Positions 1-10,088 of a stretch of 64,000 bases of DNA are shown piece after piece. A program made the position numbers and the translations under genes. Under the pieces are notes generated by a model, which saw only the letters and a program-made list of their open reading frames with translations, did no database searches and was not told the origin of the DNA. Where the stretch lies: the NCBI GenBank assembly GCA_029204225.1, contig CM055115.1:8142833-8206832 (forward strand), written 5' to 3'. The number at the start of each line of letters is the position of its first letter. Within the stretch, counting starts at the first letter, position 1. The stretch is from Diphasiastrum complanatum. Taxonomy: Eukaryota; Streptophyta; Lycopodiopsida; Lycopodiales; Lycopodiaceae.

Positions 1-1345
1 TACTATAAATTGCCACCTAGCATTAAGTGAAAAAGGCCAAGTGATTGCGGGCAAGATCAGCCATAAAACAATCTGTGAGCAATTGTCCATCTTCTCAGCT
101 ATATAAAAAATAACAGCTAGAGTTTACATAGGAAAGTGTTGGATCTTTCCACATACAGAAGCCTTTTTGGGCAGCTATGAAGGATTGGAAGAATTGTTCA
201 TCTCTAAGTTATGAGATTTCGTTTGAGCTGGGATTTTTCCAGGCAAAAACCATTATTCCCTTTCTGTAGAGAACAAAATCTGGACTTGTAAATGGTTGTA
301 TGGAGGCGCCCTAGCCAAGCGAGGCTGATGGTAGAGGGCCATGCACAGCCGTGGACTGTCCAACAAGCTGCAGCGGGGGCGGCCATAGCTAGCATAAGGA
401 GCTGGAAGAAAGCAGCAAAGAAGAAGAAAGGAGGAGAGGATAGCTCACAGGCCAGCGCACGCGTCCATTCAAGGTGGTCGTGTAGCGGTTTGAGGTGTAT
501 CGCAACTATAAGAAGTGGGCTGCAGTATGGAAAGAGCATTGAAACCCTTGGATATGGCCAAGTATCAATCAATGGCCAGGATTGACATCTCAAGGAGCAA
601 TCTGGATTGTAAAAAGTAGATGCACCGTTGGATGATGGGTGAAATGGCTCGAAGGGCATAGAAGTGCAAAGGACACATCTTCTTCATTTAAAGTTTCATT
701 CTGAATTTGAGTGAAGGGAACTGAAGTTCAAAGTGGACTTCACTTCATTAAAAATCTTCATTTTGAAAATACAATTCATTTTTGCAAGGCATTTTGGTTT
801 TGGGCCTAACTAAGGCTAGAAGGTAGTTATTTTGGCTATTTTTTGGGCCAAAATGACCACTGAAACTGGCTACTCAGAGCCAATGGACAAAGCGACGTCA
901 CAAAGCAGAGAGAAACGTGTTTTGGGGGGTTCTAGTCACCATTCCATCGAGCGGAGTGCAGGTGACCTAGTGATGGGCTACATCACTATTTGGGTATCGT
1001 AGGTCCAAATTTGGAGCAATTTTTGGCTAGTGAAACCTGCTACAACGTGGTAAAATGAGGCATTATCGCTTCGGAATCATTATTACTTACTTCTAATAGG
1101 GTAATAGGGTATTTGGAAGTGGTAAATGCGGTATGGGGGACGAATGATAGTGGAATTGTGTGGAGAAAGCTAGTTTTGGCGACGGAAGTGCAGTTTTGCT
1201 CAGTGGTTACACAGATGCAAGTTGGGCAGGAGATGTAGACACTCGTAAATGCACTTTCGGATTTACATTCTTCCTCAACAATGGTCCAGTTTCCTGGAAC
1301 AGTCGCAAGCAATCTTCAATAGCTCTATCTTCCACGAAATCAGAG
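1..1345 (+). repeat. Non-coding long repeat, copy 1 (pairs with 37106-38520)
   Basis: This stretch has no convincing gene. It aligns almost base for base with 37106-38520 in the same orientation, beginning at the very first base of the window, so the true left end lies outside. The copies differ by scattered substitutions and by a block of about 60 bases present at roughly 37275-37335 and missing near position 171 here. The right end carries a scrap of copia RNase H. The copy at 37 kb follows an LTR and a primer-binding-like site, so this is probably the internal region of a large non-coding LTR element (LARD-like). The two short frames that cross it on opposite strands are not conserved as protein. 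Confidence 0.7.
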
Positions 1346-1350
1346 TATAT
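1190..1350 (+). pseudogene. Copia family C RNase H fragment
   Basis: A short frame reads SGYTDASWAGDVDT and then, further on, SWNSRKQSSIALSSTKSEYI. These are the first catalytic-Asp region and the glutamate-helix region of Ty1/copia RNase H. The closest match in the window is the longer RT-RNase H remnant at 59444-60022 (minus strand), and the same scrap recurs at 38350-38520. Upstream reverse transcriptase is absent and the frame dies soon after the SEY motif, so it is a captured or eroded piece and not a gene. It ends abruptly at about 1350, where the 37-kb copy continues differently. Confidence 0.75.
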
Positions 1351-1455
1351 CAAAAATCATCATTTTAAAAGTAGTAGGAAAGAATTAGAAGATGGTCCAA
1401 AAATTGCCGAGAAGTAGTTGCAATATTAAAAAGATGACCTGAGACAATGTTATGT

Positions 1456-1569
1456 CATCATAGTGTAACTAACGGGGTTGGCTCAGTTGGTTGGCTTGGC
1501 ATCCAAAGTTTCTTTGGTCCCAGGTTCGAGCCTCCCCTTGGAAGCCAAGAAGCATCATAGTGTAACTAA
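1456..1569 (+). mobile_element. Ultra-short tRNA-like retroposon with 17-bp TSD, copy 1
   Basis: The body (1473-1552, 80 bp) looks like a tRNA: an A-box-like TGGCTCAGTTGG at 1479-1490, a B-box-like GGTTCGAGCC at 1523-1532, and between them a hairpin with CCAAAG and CTTTGG arms where an anticodon stem would lie. It is bounded by a perfect 17-bp direct repeat, catcatagtgtaactaa, at 1456-1472 and 1553-1569, the mark of LINE-type target-primed retroposition. A second copy on the other strand at 29534-29615 has its own, different flanking repeat. The family is a very short tRNA-derived SINE or a retroposed tRNA-like RNA; no poly(A) tail is present and the body ends CCAAGAAG. Confidence 0.8.
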
Positions 1570-2031
1570 GCAACTGCCTAACTATTCATCTTTTTTGGGC
1601 AAGTTAATAAATAGATTATTATGGATTATACAGCTGATGTATGCAAAGTTTTTGGCACCAAGTTGAATGCTATGAGTTTACAACAAAGTTTAGCAAACCG
1701 CTTCACTTTTATGGGTCATATGGATCATGTCTGTGCTAGAATTGCCCCTTAAATATGGATCTTTCTCATAACCTTTATTTGTCACTAAGATCATCAGCTA
1801 CTTCACAGTTTCATCAGATCAGCATATTCACAATTTGATAGTGCTTAGGCTAGGTACGAATTAACATCTCTCTCAGATTGCAGCAATCAACAGAAATAGC
1901 AGAAAGATTTTTTGTTTCATAGTAAGAGCCCTTCCTGAAGGGTAGCTTTATTGTGAATACCAATTAATTTTTTCAAAAAGTGCTGTCAATGGTAGATCTT
2001 TAACCTTTTTATCAAATTTTTTGATGCAGAG
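1570..2031. other. Intergenic, nothing recognised
   Basis: No retroelement similarity, no long reading frame and no repeat shared with the rest of the window. The last 25 bases before 2032 are T-rich and end in AG, which suits a splice acceptor for the exon candidate that follows. Confidence 0.4.
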
Positions 2032-2143
2032 GTGGACGGAACGGTGTCTTGGAGAGCAGCCATGTTGTATTATAGTTTAAAAGATGAGAGTTATGATGCA
2101 GGAATGCTTTCATGCATGTTTCAAGGAAAGGGCGATGTAATTG
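2032..2143 (+). other. Orphan exon candidate of an unrecognised host gene
   Basis: A short open stretch is bounded by a plant-like splice acceptor (T-rich tract ending gatgcag) and a textbook donor (gtaagtgc) at 2144. In the frame with a one-base carry-over it reads VDGTVSWRAAMLYYSL and continues open to GKGDVI, 37 codons without a stop. The composition looks protein-like, but I do not recognise the family and no neighbouring exon could be matched. It lies 1.3 kb upstream of the ELF4-like gene on the same strand. It could be an isolated exon from a decayed gene or a chance arrangement. Confidence 0.35.
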
Positions 2144-2299
2144 TAAGTGCATGCTTTTAGATTCCAGATACAGATGCAGCTACTGACAAAAAAGTTTAAC
2201 TGCAGAGGCTTTTTGTTTTTTGTTTTACCGAGGTTTCTTATTGAGTTCTTCCCGATTTCGTCTACATCGAACAAACAGACAAATAAGTTTCTCAAATAG

Positions 2300-2925
2300 A
2301 GCATCACTAAAGTGCAATAAGTAAGATATATCTCTATCATCACTAAAGTGCAATAACTAGATATATCTCTATCTATCTCTGCTGTCTCTGTCGCCTCCTC
2401 TGCCAAAACTGGAAACATGGCTCGATCTAATGGATTGACGTCTGGCACGGATGTTTGCCTCATTGGAATATCCGATGTGGCACAGAGGGTTTGCTCGGAT
2501 CATCCTTGAAAGTGTAGTAATCTTTGCACGGATCATCCGCGAAAGCGTAGGAATCTATAGAGAAAATATATTGGCCTACTCTGAGGAAGTGAGGCCCGTA
2601 CACCAAACTGAGCTGGTCTGTGTGTCAAAATCTGTTTTAAAACCTCTCACACTTTGACATTTATATGAGATCTAGGCCCTCTATTAATTGGAAAAAAGAA
2701 AACAAGACAGAGAGATGGAGTTGAAGCCAAAAGTGAGTCAAGCAGGTAGTTCTTTTCACCTTAAAGTCCTTAGTCATCCAAAAGAATCTCTCTCTCTCTC
2801 AAAGACGGTTACTGTTCTTTCAGGAGTGTGAAATCCTGGTGTTTTGGCTGTCAGCTCTAAATCCAATGTACTTAAGTTCTGGTGTTTTGGCTGTCAGCTG
2901 TAAATCCAATGTACTTAATTTCTCT
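2300..2925. repeat. Three short tandem duplications upstream of ELF4-like gene
   Basis: Three separate imperfect two-copy tandem repeats lie within 600 bases. The first is about 36 bp, starting tcactaaagtgcaataa, at 2304-2375. The second is about 33 bp, starting cggatcatcc, near 2497-2562. The third is 43 bp, starting ctggtgttttggctgtc, with units 2836-2878 and 2879-2921. Each pair differs at only a few bases. They sit 500-1100 bases upstream of the ELF4-like start and do not occur elsewhere in the window. Confidence 0.75.
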
Positions 2926-3429
2926 ATACAAAGGCTGCGCTTCCTCTAACGTGTGAACTTTTCTTGTGTGCCCTGAAATTGCAAATGAATTAGTTTTGAG
3001 CCTGAAGCTTAAAGTTTGATATAAGTGGCCACATAGTCAGCCTGTAGAAGTGTCTACCTCTTACCTGTTACCATGATTTAACTCTACACATGTTCTTGTT
3101 AAACAGAAAATGGGAGTATTAAGAATGTTGTTGACTAGGATAGTTCAATATTTGACCTTAATTGTAGTGATTTCTGACTGGGAGGAGATAATTATGCATG
3201 AAAGTGCTGTTCGCTCTTGCTCTTCCTACTCTGCGCAATATTTTTTACCGTAATGTCTGCCTTGGGTAAAACATATACGTTAAAAGCAGCAACTTTACAC
3301 CTAGTATCCGACTTTTTTTCTCTCTTTTTATCAGATTCTGCATTAAAGGTCTCATTCTTTTCTAACTTCAGTTTATATCTATTTCTAGGAGTTAGAGCAC
3401 ATTCCCGGGTCGTCTGCTTTGCGACAGAG

Positions 3430-3795
3430 ATGGATGCCACTCCTAGGTCAGAAGCAGGGGATATGACCTCTGTTGATAGAAAAGGATTAGCAGCTTTGCA
3501 GCAAACTTTCAATCAAGTGCAATTTCTACTGGAGCACAATCGCCTTCTTATCAAAGAGATAAACCGGAATCACAGATCGAGGATCTCTGAAAATTTGAGC
3601 AGGAATACAGCACTGATTAATGAGCTCAATGGCAACATAAACAGGGTGCTTTGTCTCTACGGATATCTTTCAACGGCATTTTTGAAAACCTTTGAATTTT
3701 CATCGGATGTTATTACTGCTGGAACTTCAAAAACTGATAAAGTGCTGCTAAAATCTGCTACCGTTCAAGGACTTAAAAGGGTACGATTTCTTTAA
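3430..3795 (+). CDS. ELF4: ELF4-like (EARLY FLOWERING 4 family) protein
   Basis: The frame encodes 121 residues. Residues about 19-85 match the ELF4 domain: a TFNQVQFLLEHNRLLIKEIN stretch (26-45), then NH at 47-48, and INELNGNI near 63-70. Plant ELF4 proteins are about 110-125 residues, form a helical hairpin dimer, and join ELF3 and LUX in the evening complex, a nuclear repressor of the circadian clock. The frame is open further upstream (to 3217) with a hydrophobic false signal peptide; I chose the ATG at 3430 because it gives the normal family length and follows a likely 5'-UTR splice acceptor (tttctag near 3390). A GT right after codon 117 (3781) could be a donor joining in frame to 4247, replacing the last four residues with a 31-residue tail. 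Sole recognisable host gene here. Confidence 0.88.
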   Translation: MDATPRSEAGDMTSVDRKGLAALQQTFNQVQFLLEHNRLLIKEINRNHRSRISENLSRNTALINELNGNINRVLCLYGYLSTAFLKTFEFSSDVITAGTSKTDKVLLKSATVQGLKRVRFL

Positions 3796-4246
3796 AGCCT
3801 TTTTCGAAGTTTATTTCTAAAATGTTGAGTTTTGGGGCTTGTGAGCCATTTTTTAAAGTAATTGCCAACAAGAAATTTGCACCATAGCCTTCATGCAGAC
3901 AATGTTCTTAAAGAGAGTTTTGTATGGAAGGTAAAATGCTATTTCCGATGATTTGATCAGCAGTTACTAATGACGATGCACACTGCATGAATCTTCTTCA
4001 AGCTTTCACAAATTTGACAACCTTTGTTAATGATCACTATATTATGAGGGGGTAATTAGGCAGTTTGATTAGCTAATCATTTATGGCAGTTAGATCAATC
4101 GAGAGCGGTGAAGTTTTTTAAGCTTGCAAGGGTGTTAGGAAGGTTGAAGCAAAAGGGGTGATCGAGGCAAACATAGTAAAATGACTATGCTATCATGATC
4201 TGCTGAGGTCAATTTTGACAGTTTGATGGCTTGTGTAATTTACCAG

Positions 4247-4342
4247 GATGTATTGGCTCTGGAAAATCAGCTTATGGGATTGCAACTTGGAACAAGTACT
4301 GCACATGTGGGCCAAAGTGCATTCAATGTGGGAAGCTTCTGA
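4247..4342 (+). other. Possible alternative last exon of ELF4-like gene
   Basis: A splice acceptor (taatttaccag, ending 4246) is followed by 31 open codons and TGA at 4340-4342. A donor-like AAAAGG/gtacg at 3780/3781 would join it in the correct phase to the ELF4-like frame, giving a 148-residue protein with a tail beginning DVLALENQLMGLQ. Known ELF4 genes are typically intronless, so this may be coincidence. Confidence 0.3.
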
Positions 4343-7300
4343 CCGCTCTTGTTGGTATTCAAAAGATACAGCTGAATTTGTTAAAACTTCTTAGCGAAGA
4401 CTCTTATCAAGATTTGAAGTGCTTTTTTTAAATCTGGTTGATGTTAAGTATAATATGTAGGCCACTTTTTCTTAAGCTGATTACATATTTTGAATTCTGA
4501 AGTATAAGACAGTTACGAGTATCTAGGTCACCATATGGCTCACTGTTTCATCAATTAAGTTTTTGGTGCTGAGTTCACATTCTGACTGTGATTAAGCACT
4601 CTATGCTTTATGTAAAGAATCAGGTCTACCGTACTCCAATATAAATGCCTTTTTCACAAAGAGCAAATGCTGTTCTTCCACATGATTTTGATTAAGCTTG
4701 AGAATGAAAGTATTTTTGGCACAATCATAAACTCAACAGGGTAGTGTTTTTTGGTGCTCTCGTATCTTTTGATACCTCAGAAATGGAGAATATTTTAGAT
4801 GTTCAGGAAGTACACTTGATGAAGGTGATGGTTATTGTAGAGCAACGCTGTGTCAAAATGAACCAAGCGAGAGAACAGTAGCAAGAGAACACAATAAAAC
4901 TTGATCAAAGAGTCATAGCCCTTCGAAAATAAAGATGGGAGATATATGTCCAAAAGAGATTGATATTCCAGGAAAGGAATACAAATAGATTAAGCTAACT
5001 TTTAGCAAAATCTGCATGGGAAATTCATGTGCAAGAGAAATTGATATTGCAGAAAAAGTAAAACTACATAAAGCTAACTATAGCAAAATCTCGAAACTTT
5101 TACATATGACCTGTAAAGAGGCATAATAAGTACATATGGCTCTTTCATACAGATTGTACTCCAAAAATGGAGGGTATTGATGCAGCCCTTTCAAAGAAGC
5201 TGCAAAAATCGTCTCCCAAAGAATAAGCATACTAAAATAGAGGGCTGCTTGGGATGTGTTTTTGTTGGTTTGATGTGCATCTTTTTTTTGGCCGCTACAA
5301 TGTTGAAATTCAAGACATTCATGAAACATGAAAACATTTTGTATTAATGGTTGTGCTTCTCATTTTTTCCATATAGTTAGTTATACATGAATATTCACAT
5401 TCTATACAATTAGCTTCTCCTTTGCACAAATCTTTACAGTATGGACCCATTAAAGTTTCTCTTATGTGTGTTGACAATAGCATGATCTCGACTTTTTCTG
5501 TTTTGAATGAGACGGGAAAAAAACCTGTCTCTTTCCTTAATATGAGCTTTTAATTGGTAATGGAGTACCACCCCTCAAATGACATAATGATCAGATTCAT
5601 CATCTTTACTTCATGAAAGGTTTATTCGAATTGTTGCATCTTTTTGTGAGGTCCTCATCATTATCGTATATCGAACAAATTTTTTTGATGGCTTCTTGAT
5701 TTTGTAATGCAATTGAGGTAACAACTTTGCTTGCTATTTGGTTGGCGTTGATGTGGACTGGGAGTTCATTACAAATGATAGTGAGAATAACCTTTGTTTG
5801 TATGTAAAATTCGCAACTCATCTATCAAAGCATTCCATACTTCACAAATTTTCATCCTAGAGACTACCGCTATGCGTTTGATTAGTTAAAATTTCAGAGA
5901 CTCAATACTACCGGCGCTTGAAAAGGGGAATAAAAATCAGTATTTTGCTCTTTCTTTCTCTGCTGGTGATCTGTTTCTTTGTGCATGCTGTGTGCCCCGG
6001 GTTGCAATACCTTAATTTTCACAGCAAGCACTTGTTATCTTCGTTAGTTACCGGCAGATTTTTGACTATAGTAGAGTATCGGAAGCAAACTTTTTAAACC
6101 ATAAAAAAAATTGGAATAATGTTAAAATTTCCACAGCCAGTTAATCCATTAACTAGCATACAAACATGCATTTTCACGCACAATTTCTATTGTGGATTTT
6201 AGAACAAGGTACAACAGCGTACATATTTAAGCTGAACCAGATTTACCGTGAGTGTGAATTTCAGCCACCGCGAGAGCAACAGATGAATGATCGTTCGTTG
6301 TTCAGAGCTGCAAAAGGGATAGATAGATCATAGATTGAAGCTTGAAAAGAGATTCACAAAGATCACATAGCTGACAGAAATCTTAGTAAAAGGTAGAAAG
6401 AATTAGTGGCTCTTCATCTCCTACAAATTCGAAGTATAGTGTATCTTCATCAAAGATAGATTTCATTTCTTGCAAGCATTTAAATGATTGTTGGCTGGTT
6501 CGTTTTTTTCTTCTTTCTCTGCTTTTGCTGCAAAGCTTATTCTCTTTTTATAAATGAATGTGCTTTTGAGTACAAAATCATTTTCTTTTATACGATTGAT
6601 AGCCTACTCCTTTTCCGACTAAACTCACTCTATTTGCATTGCTGCAAATGATGGGGTGAAAATTGTGCCCAAGAGAGTGAGTACTAGAGAGTGAGTACTG
6701 CTTTTTTCTTTTGTCCCTTTGTTAGTTCCAAAGCCAAGAGAGTAAGGGCCCATTCACATGAGATTCACCCGACCCCATTCATGACATCAAGAATCGGTTC
6801 CCAGGCGCTCCTTCACCTTCTATTGTGCTCCCAAGCAACCCGCGACCTCGTGATCCGTCGATCTTCCCAGCTCCCTCATCTCTCAAGCTCCCTCAACTTC
6901 CCCTAGTCGACATGCCATCAATGCCTTGCCAAATGAGGGCAATCAATTTCCTTGACTGCAACAAATAACCACCTAATTGCAACAATTAAAAAAAAAATAG
7001 AGTATGTACTCATCTTCCATTTCTAAAGTGTAACATGATTACGATGAACATGCAAAGAGGAATCCTCACCGAGGTTGGAAAGAAAGAGCAAAGGCCCGTC
7101 GTCCCATTGTCAATCACAAGACAAGTTGTGCATGTAAAGAGGCCCTAATCCACGAAAAAATAGCATGTTTTATAAACAACCCAGCTATTCCATTGTCTAT
7201 AATTAATTTCTTTTTACCTAATCAAGATTTAATCGCTCCATCACCCCCAAAGTTGGCTTGTGTTTGGGCTTCATAATTCCAGGTGCTCAAGTTTTGTGTG

Positions 7301-7936
7301 TCTTCTGGAGGCATCTCCAGAAGTAGAATATTAAATCACACGATTTTACTCTAATAATATATGGTATAGCCAGTTGGCTTACTAAGACAGTCTGCCAGAA
7401 TGAATACCCTTGACAATTGGCTTACTAATACATTTTTTAGAATGACCACTTGGACAACTAGCTTGCTATTCTGTGTGTGTGAAAGTTGGCATTTTACTAT
7501 CAATTTATGTCAAAACGCATTGACAATGTTGGAGGGAGGAACTCCCCATCGCTACAATGATATTATGCCAATAGTGGTGTCAAACTAGTTGACCTTGAGG
7601 TGAAAGAACAAGCGGTTTGAAGTAGCAATCAAATGAGACTCTAGAACTTTCTCTTACAAGCAATCTCTTCTTCTTTCTTCAAGCTTTAATATCCACCAAA
7701 ACAAACAAAGCATAAACACATGTCAAAGAACAACCGCCAACAGTAAATTCAAAAAAGTCAATCCTTCTAAATACAACAAATTTTTTAGGGCATCTAAATC
7801 ACCTACAAGGAATGGCAAAATATAGCGCATTCGGCTTAATAAACCTCGCACCCATCATTACGCATGGGAAGGCTTGATGCCCTTGGGCCATCCATGCTTG
7901 TCTTGGCCTATGCTTGAGTAAGGACCCTCCTAGCAG
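4343..7936. other. Single-copy-looking intergenic region, no gene recognised
   Basis: AT-rich sequence without similarity to any retroelement family in the window. Several short frames exist (for example 5606-5821 minus and 6691-6906 plus), but none shows a motif I recognise, and stop codons are dense around them. It probably holds the ELF4-like 3' UTR and downstream flank, then ordinary intergenic DNA. Confidence 0.45.
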
Positions 7937-7940
7937 GGAA

Positions 7941-7942
<2 letters not shown>

Positions 7943-7975
<33 letters not shown>
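7943..7975. repeat. Poly-C tract (33 C)
   Basis: Thirty-three consecutive C residues with no interruption, directly before a copia B fragment. It is the only such homopolymer in the window. Real poly-C of this length is rare in plant DNA; it may be an assembly or filling artefact or a true G-quadruplex/i-motif tract. Confidence 0.95.
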
Positions 7976-7977
<2 letters not shown>

Positions 7978-7989
7978 CAGATCATTTTC

Positions 7990-9790
7990 ACTCGAAGAGC
8001 GTCAACAAGCTATGTGCCAGGCAGCACAGCTTCTACATCAGAAGAATTCTGTGGATTTAGTGGCGAATCACAGACATTCAAGGAGGCAATTGAATGTCCA
8101 GAGAAGGACAAATGGATCCAGGCCATGAACGAGGAGATAGAATCCATGAGGAAGAACCAGGTATGGACATTGCAGCCATTACCAGATAAGCGAAAGACTG
8201 TAAAATGCAAGTGGGTTTACAAGCTAAAGTATGGACCAGATGGAGATTGTCTCGAAATATAAGACAAGACTTGTAGCGAAGGGATTCTCTCAGAGATATG
8301 GTATTGATTATTCTGAAACCCTCTCTCCTGTTGTGAAACATTTGTCCCTACGTTAACTACTTGCATATGCATCTGCTTATGACCTCAGGATCCACATTGT
8401 CGACGAGAAGACAACCTTCTTGCATGGTGAGTTAGACGAAGAGGTCTACATGGATTAACCCCCAGGTTATGTCTCAAATTCAGTTCCTGATTGTGCATGC
8501 AGAATGCATAGGAGTATCTATGGTCTGAACTAGTCAGCTCGACAATGGTACAAAAGGAAAGATTAAGCCCTGAAATCCTTAGGATTCAAGTCACTTATGG
8601 CTGATTCCAATGTGTATGTGAGAATTACAGATGGGAAGATCATCATTGTGGCTGTGTACGTGGATGACACTTTGATACTCTTCAAGAGTGAGAAGCTGAT
8701 TGCTGAAGTGAAGAATGACATCTCGAAACATTTCAAGATTGTAGATCTGGGAGAAGCCAGGTATACCTTGGCTTGCAGATTGAAAGAGACTATGAGAGAG
8801 GTACGTTGTACCTTCATTAGTCTAGATATACCTAGCAAATCTTGGAGGATTTTGGGATGTTGAATTGCAAAGGAGTGAATACTCCAATGCTCACAAGAAC
8901 AGTACTGACGAACGAAAATTGTTTGAGGACTGAAGCAGAGAGAGAATTGATGCAGCTCACACCTTACAGGAAACTGATAGGATCGTTGATGTACCTTTAA
9001 GATAATACACGTCCTGACATTGCTTATGTTGTGTTCAGGATGAGCCAATTCTGCACGAATCCAGGCTCGACACATTGCAATATCTTCAATTAACAAAGGA
9101 TTATGGTTTGTGTTATTGTCATGATGCATGGTTTCAGATGCTTTCCTATAGTGATGCTAGTTGGGCATCTCTCAAGGATGACTATAAAAGTGTCTCAAGA
9201 GGATGGACCATCGCGTCAGGTGCAGCAATTCTCTGGGTCAGCAAGAAGTAGACCATTGTAGCTCAGTCATCCTGCGAAGCAGAGTACGTTGCAGCAACAA
9301 AGATGACCAATGAGATAATTTGGCTCAGACAGTTCCTTGACGAATTGGACGAAATGAGGAATGAACCTCTGGCTACAGATGGACAACACATCTGCAATAC
9401 ATCTGATGAAAGACCCTGTGTTTCACTCAAGGACAAAATACATTGCAATCAAGTACCACTTGATCAGGGATCTGATTGGCAAGAAGATGTTGCAGACCAC
9501 CTTCATTGGAATGAAAGACATGGTTGCTGACATTTTTACAAAGGCCTTAGACAAAGATCTGTTCGAGAAACAGAGGAGTAGTCTTTGAGTCATCAAGCTA
9601 TCATGCTTTGAGAGGGAGCTGAAGAAACGAAATGTTTCTAACGTCAAAGCTTTGCTAGCTTTCAATCTTGAGTTTTTGACAAAAGATGACAAGATATGAC
9701 ACGACACGACACGACACGAGAAAACACAAAATTAGTCGTGCTCCACGAACAACCAAGAAGATCAGTCAAGTACCAAGGAGTACAAAAATA
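7990..9790 (+). pseudogene. Copia family B RT-RNase H remnant, copy 1
   Basis: Pieces in several frames give the usual copia order: the RT entry region (KDKWIQAMNEEIESM, near 8100), the second RT block, the catalytic YVDD box (near 8656), the RNase H segment with CEAEYVAA, and the C-terminal DIFTKALDK (near 9540). Frameshifts and stops break it throughout. Three nonsense codons, at 8456-8458, 8531-8533 and 9249-9251, fall where family motifs carry Gln, and they are shared with other copies. Gag, protease and integrase are absent on the left, where the poly-C run lies. After RNase H comes an (ACGAC)n stretch near 9695-9720. Copies occur at 22385-25300 (minus), 43625-46350 (plus) and 52610-53350 (minus). 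Confidence 0.85.
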
Positions 9791-9802
9791 AGGGGGGAAC
9801 AA

Positions 9803-10088
9803 TGTCATGCCCACAATTAATCTCGAATTGATTATCCTATTAGAGGTTAGTAGGCCTACCTCGACCCTTAAGTTAATTATGATTATGAGGGGTTTGGGGC
9901 CCTCAAGTGTATATGGTCATAATTAATGGTTGGAGGCCTAAACTCATGATGGTGGATTTTTATGGGTCTATCAATGAGTCATAGGGGAACTAGATGACAT
10001 GGCTCATATAGGATGCAGAGGTGTCTAGTGAGGTGTCACAATGCACTACTAGTGGTGCATGGGCCTTGGAGGGTATAAGTATACCCAT
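9803..10088 (+). mobile_element. Truncated gypsy-like LTR fragment
   Basis: A purine run aaggggggaaca is followed by tgtcatgcccac, a start typical of plant gypsy LTRs beside their polypurine tract. It contains a TATA-like gggtataagtataccc near 10070. The fragment stops where the copia C LTR begins at 10089, so it was probably cut by that insertion. No gypsy coding sequence adjoins it on the left. Confidence 0.5.

Noticed and set aside
204-659. Overlapping open frames on both strands
   Set aside because: They lie in the non-coding repeat and are broken in the 37-kb copy; no domain is visible.
3217-3429. In-frame upstream extension of the ELF4-like frame with a hydrophobic start
   Set aside because: It resembles a signal peptide, but ELF4 proteins are nuclear and start close to the domain; the stretch is T-rich and contains a likely splice acceptor, so it is leader or intron.
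6691-6906. 71-codon frame
   Set aside because: No motif, low-complexity Ser/Leu end, no splice context; treated as chance.
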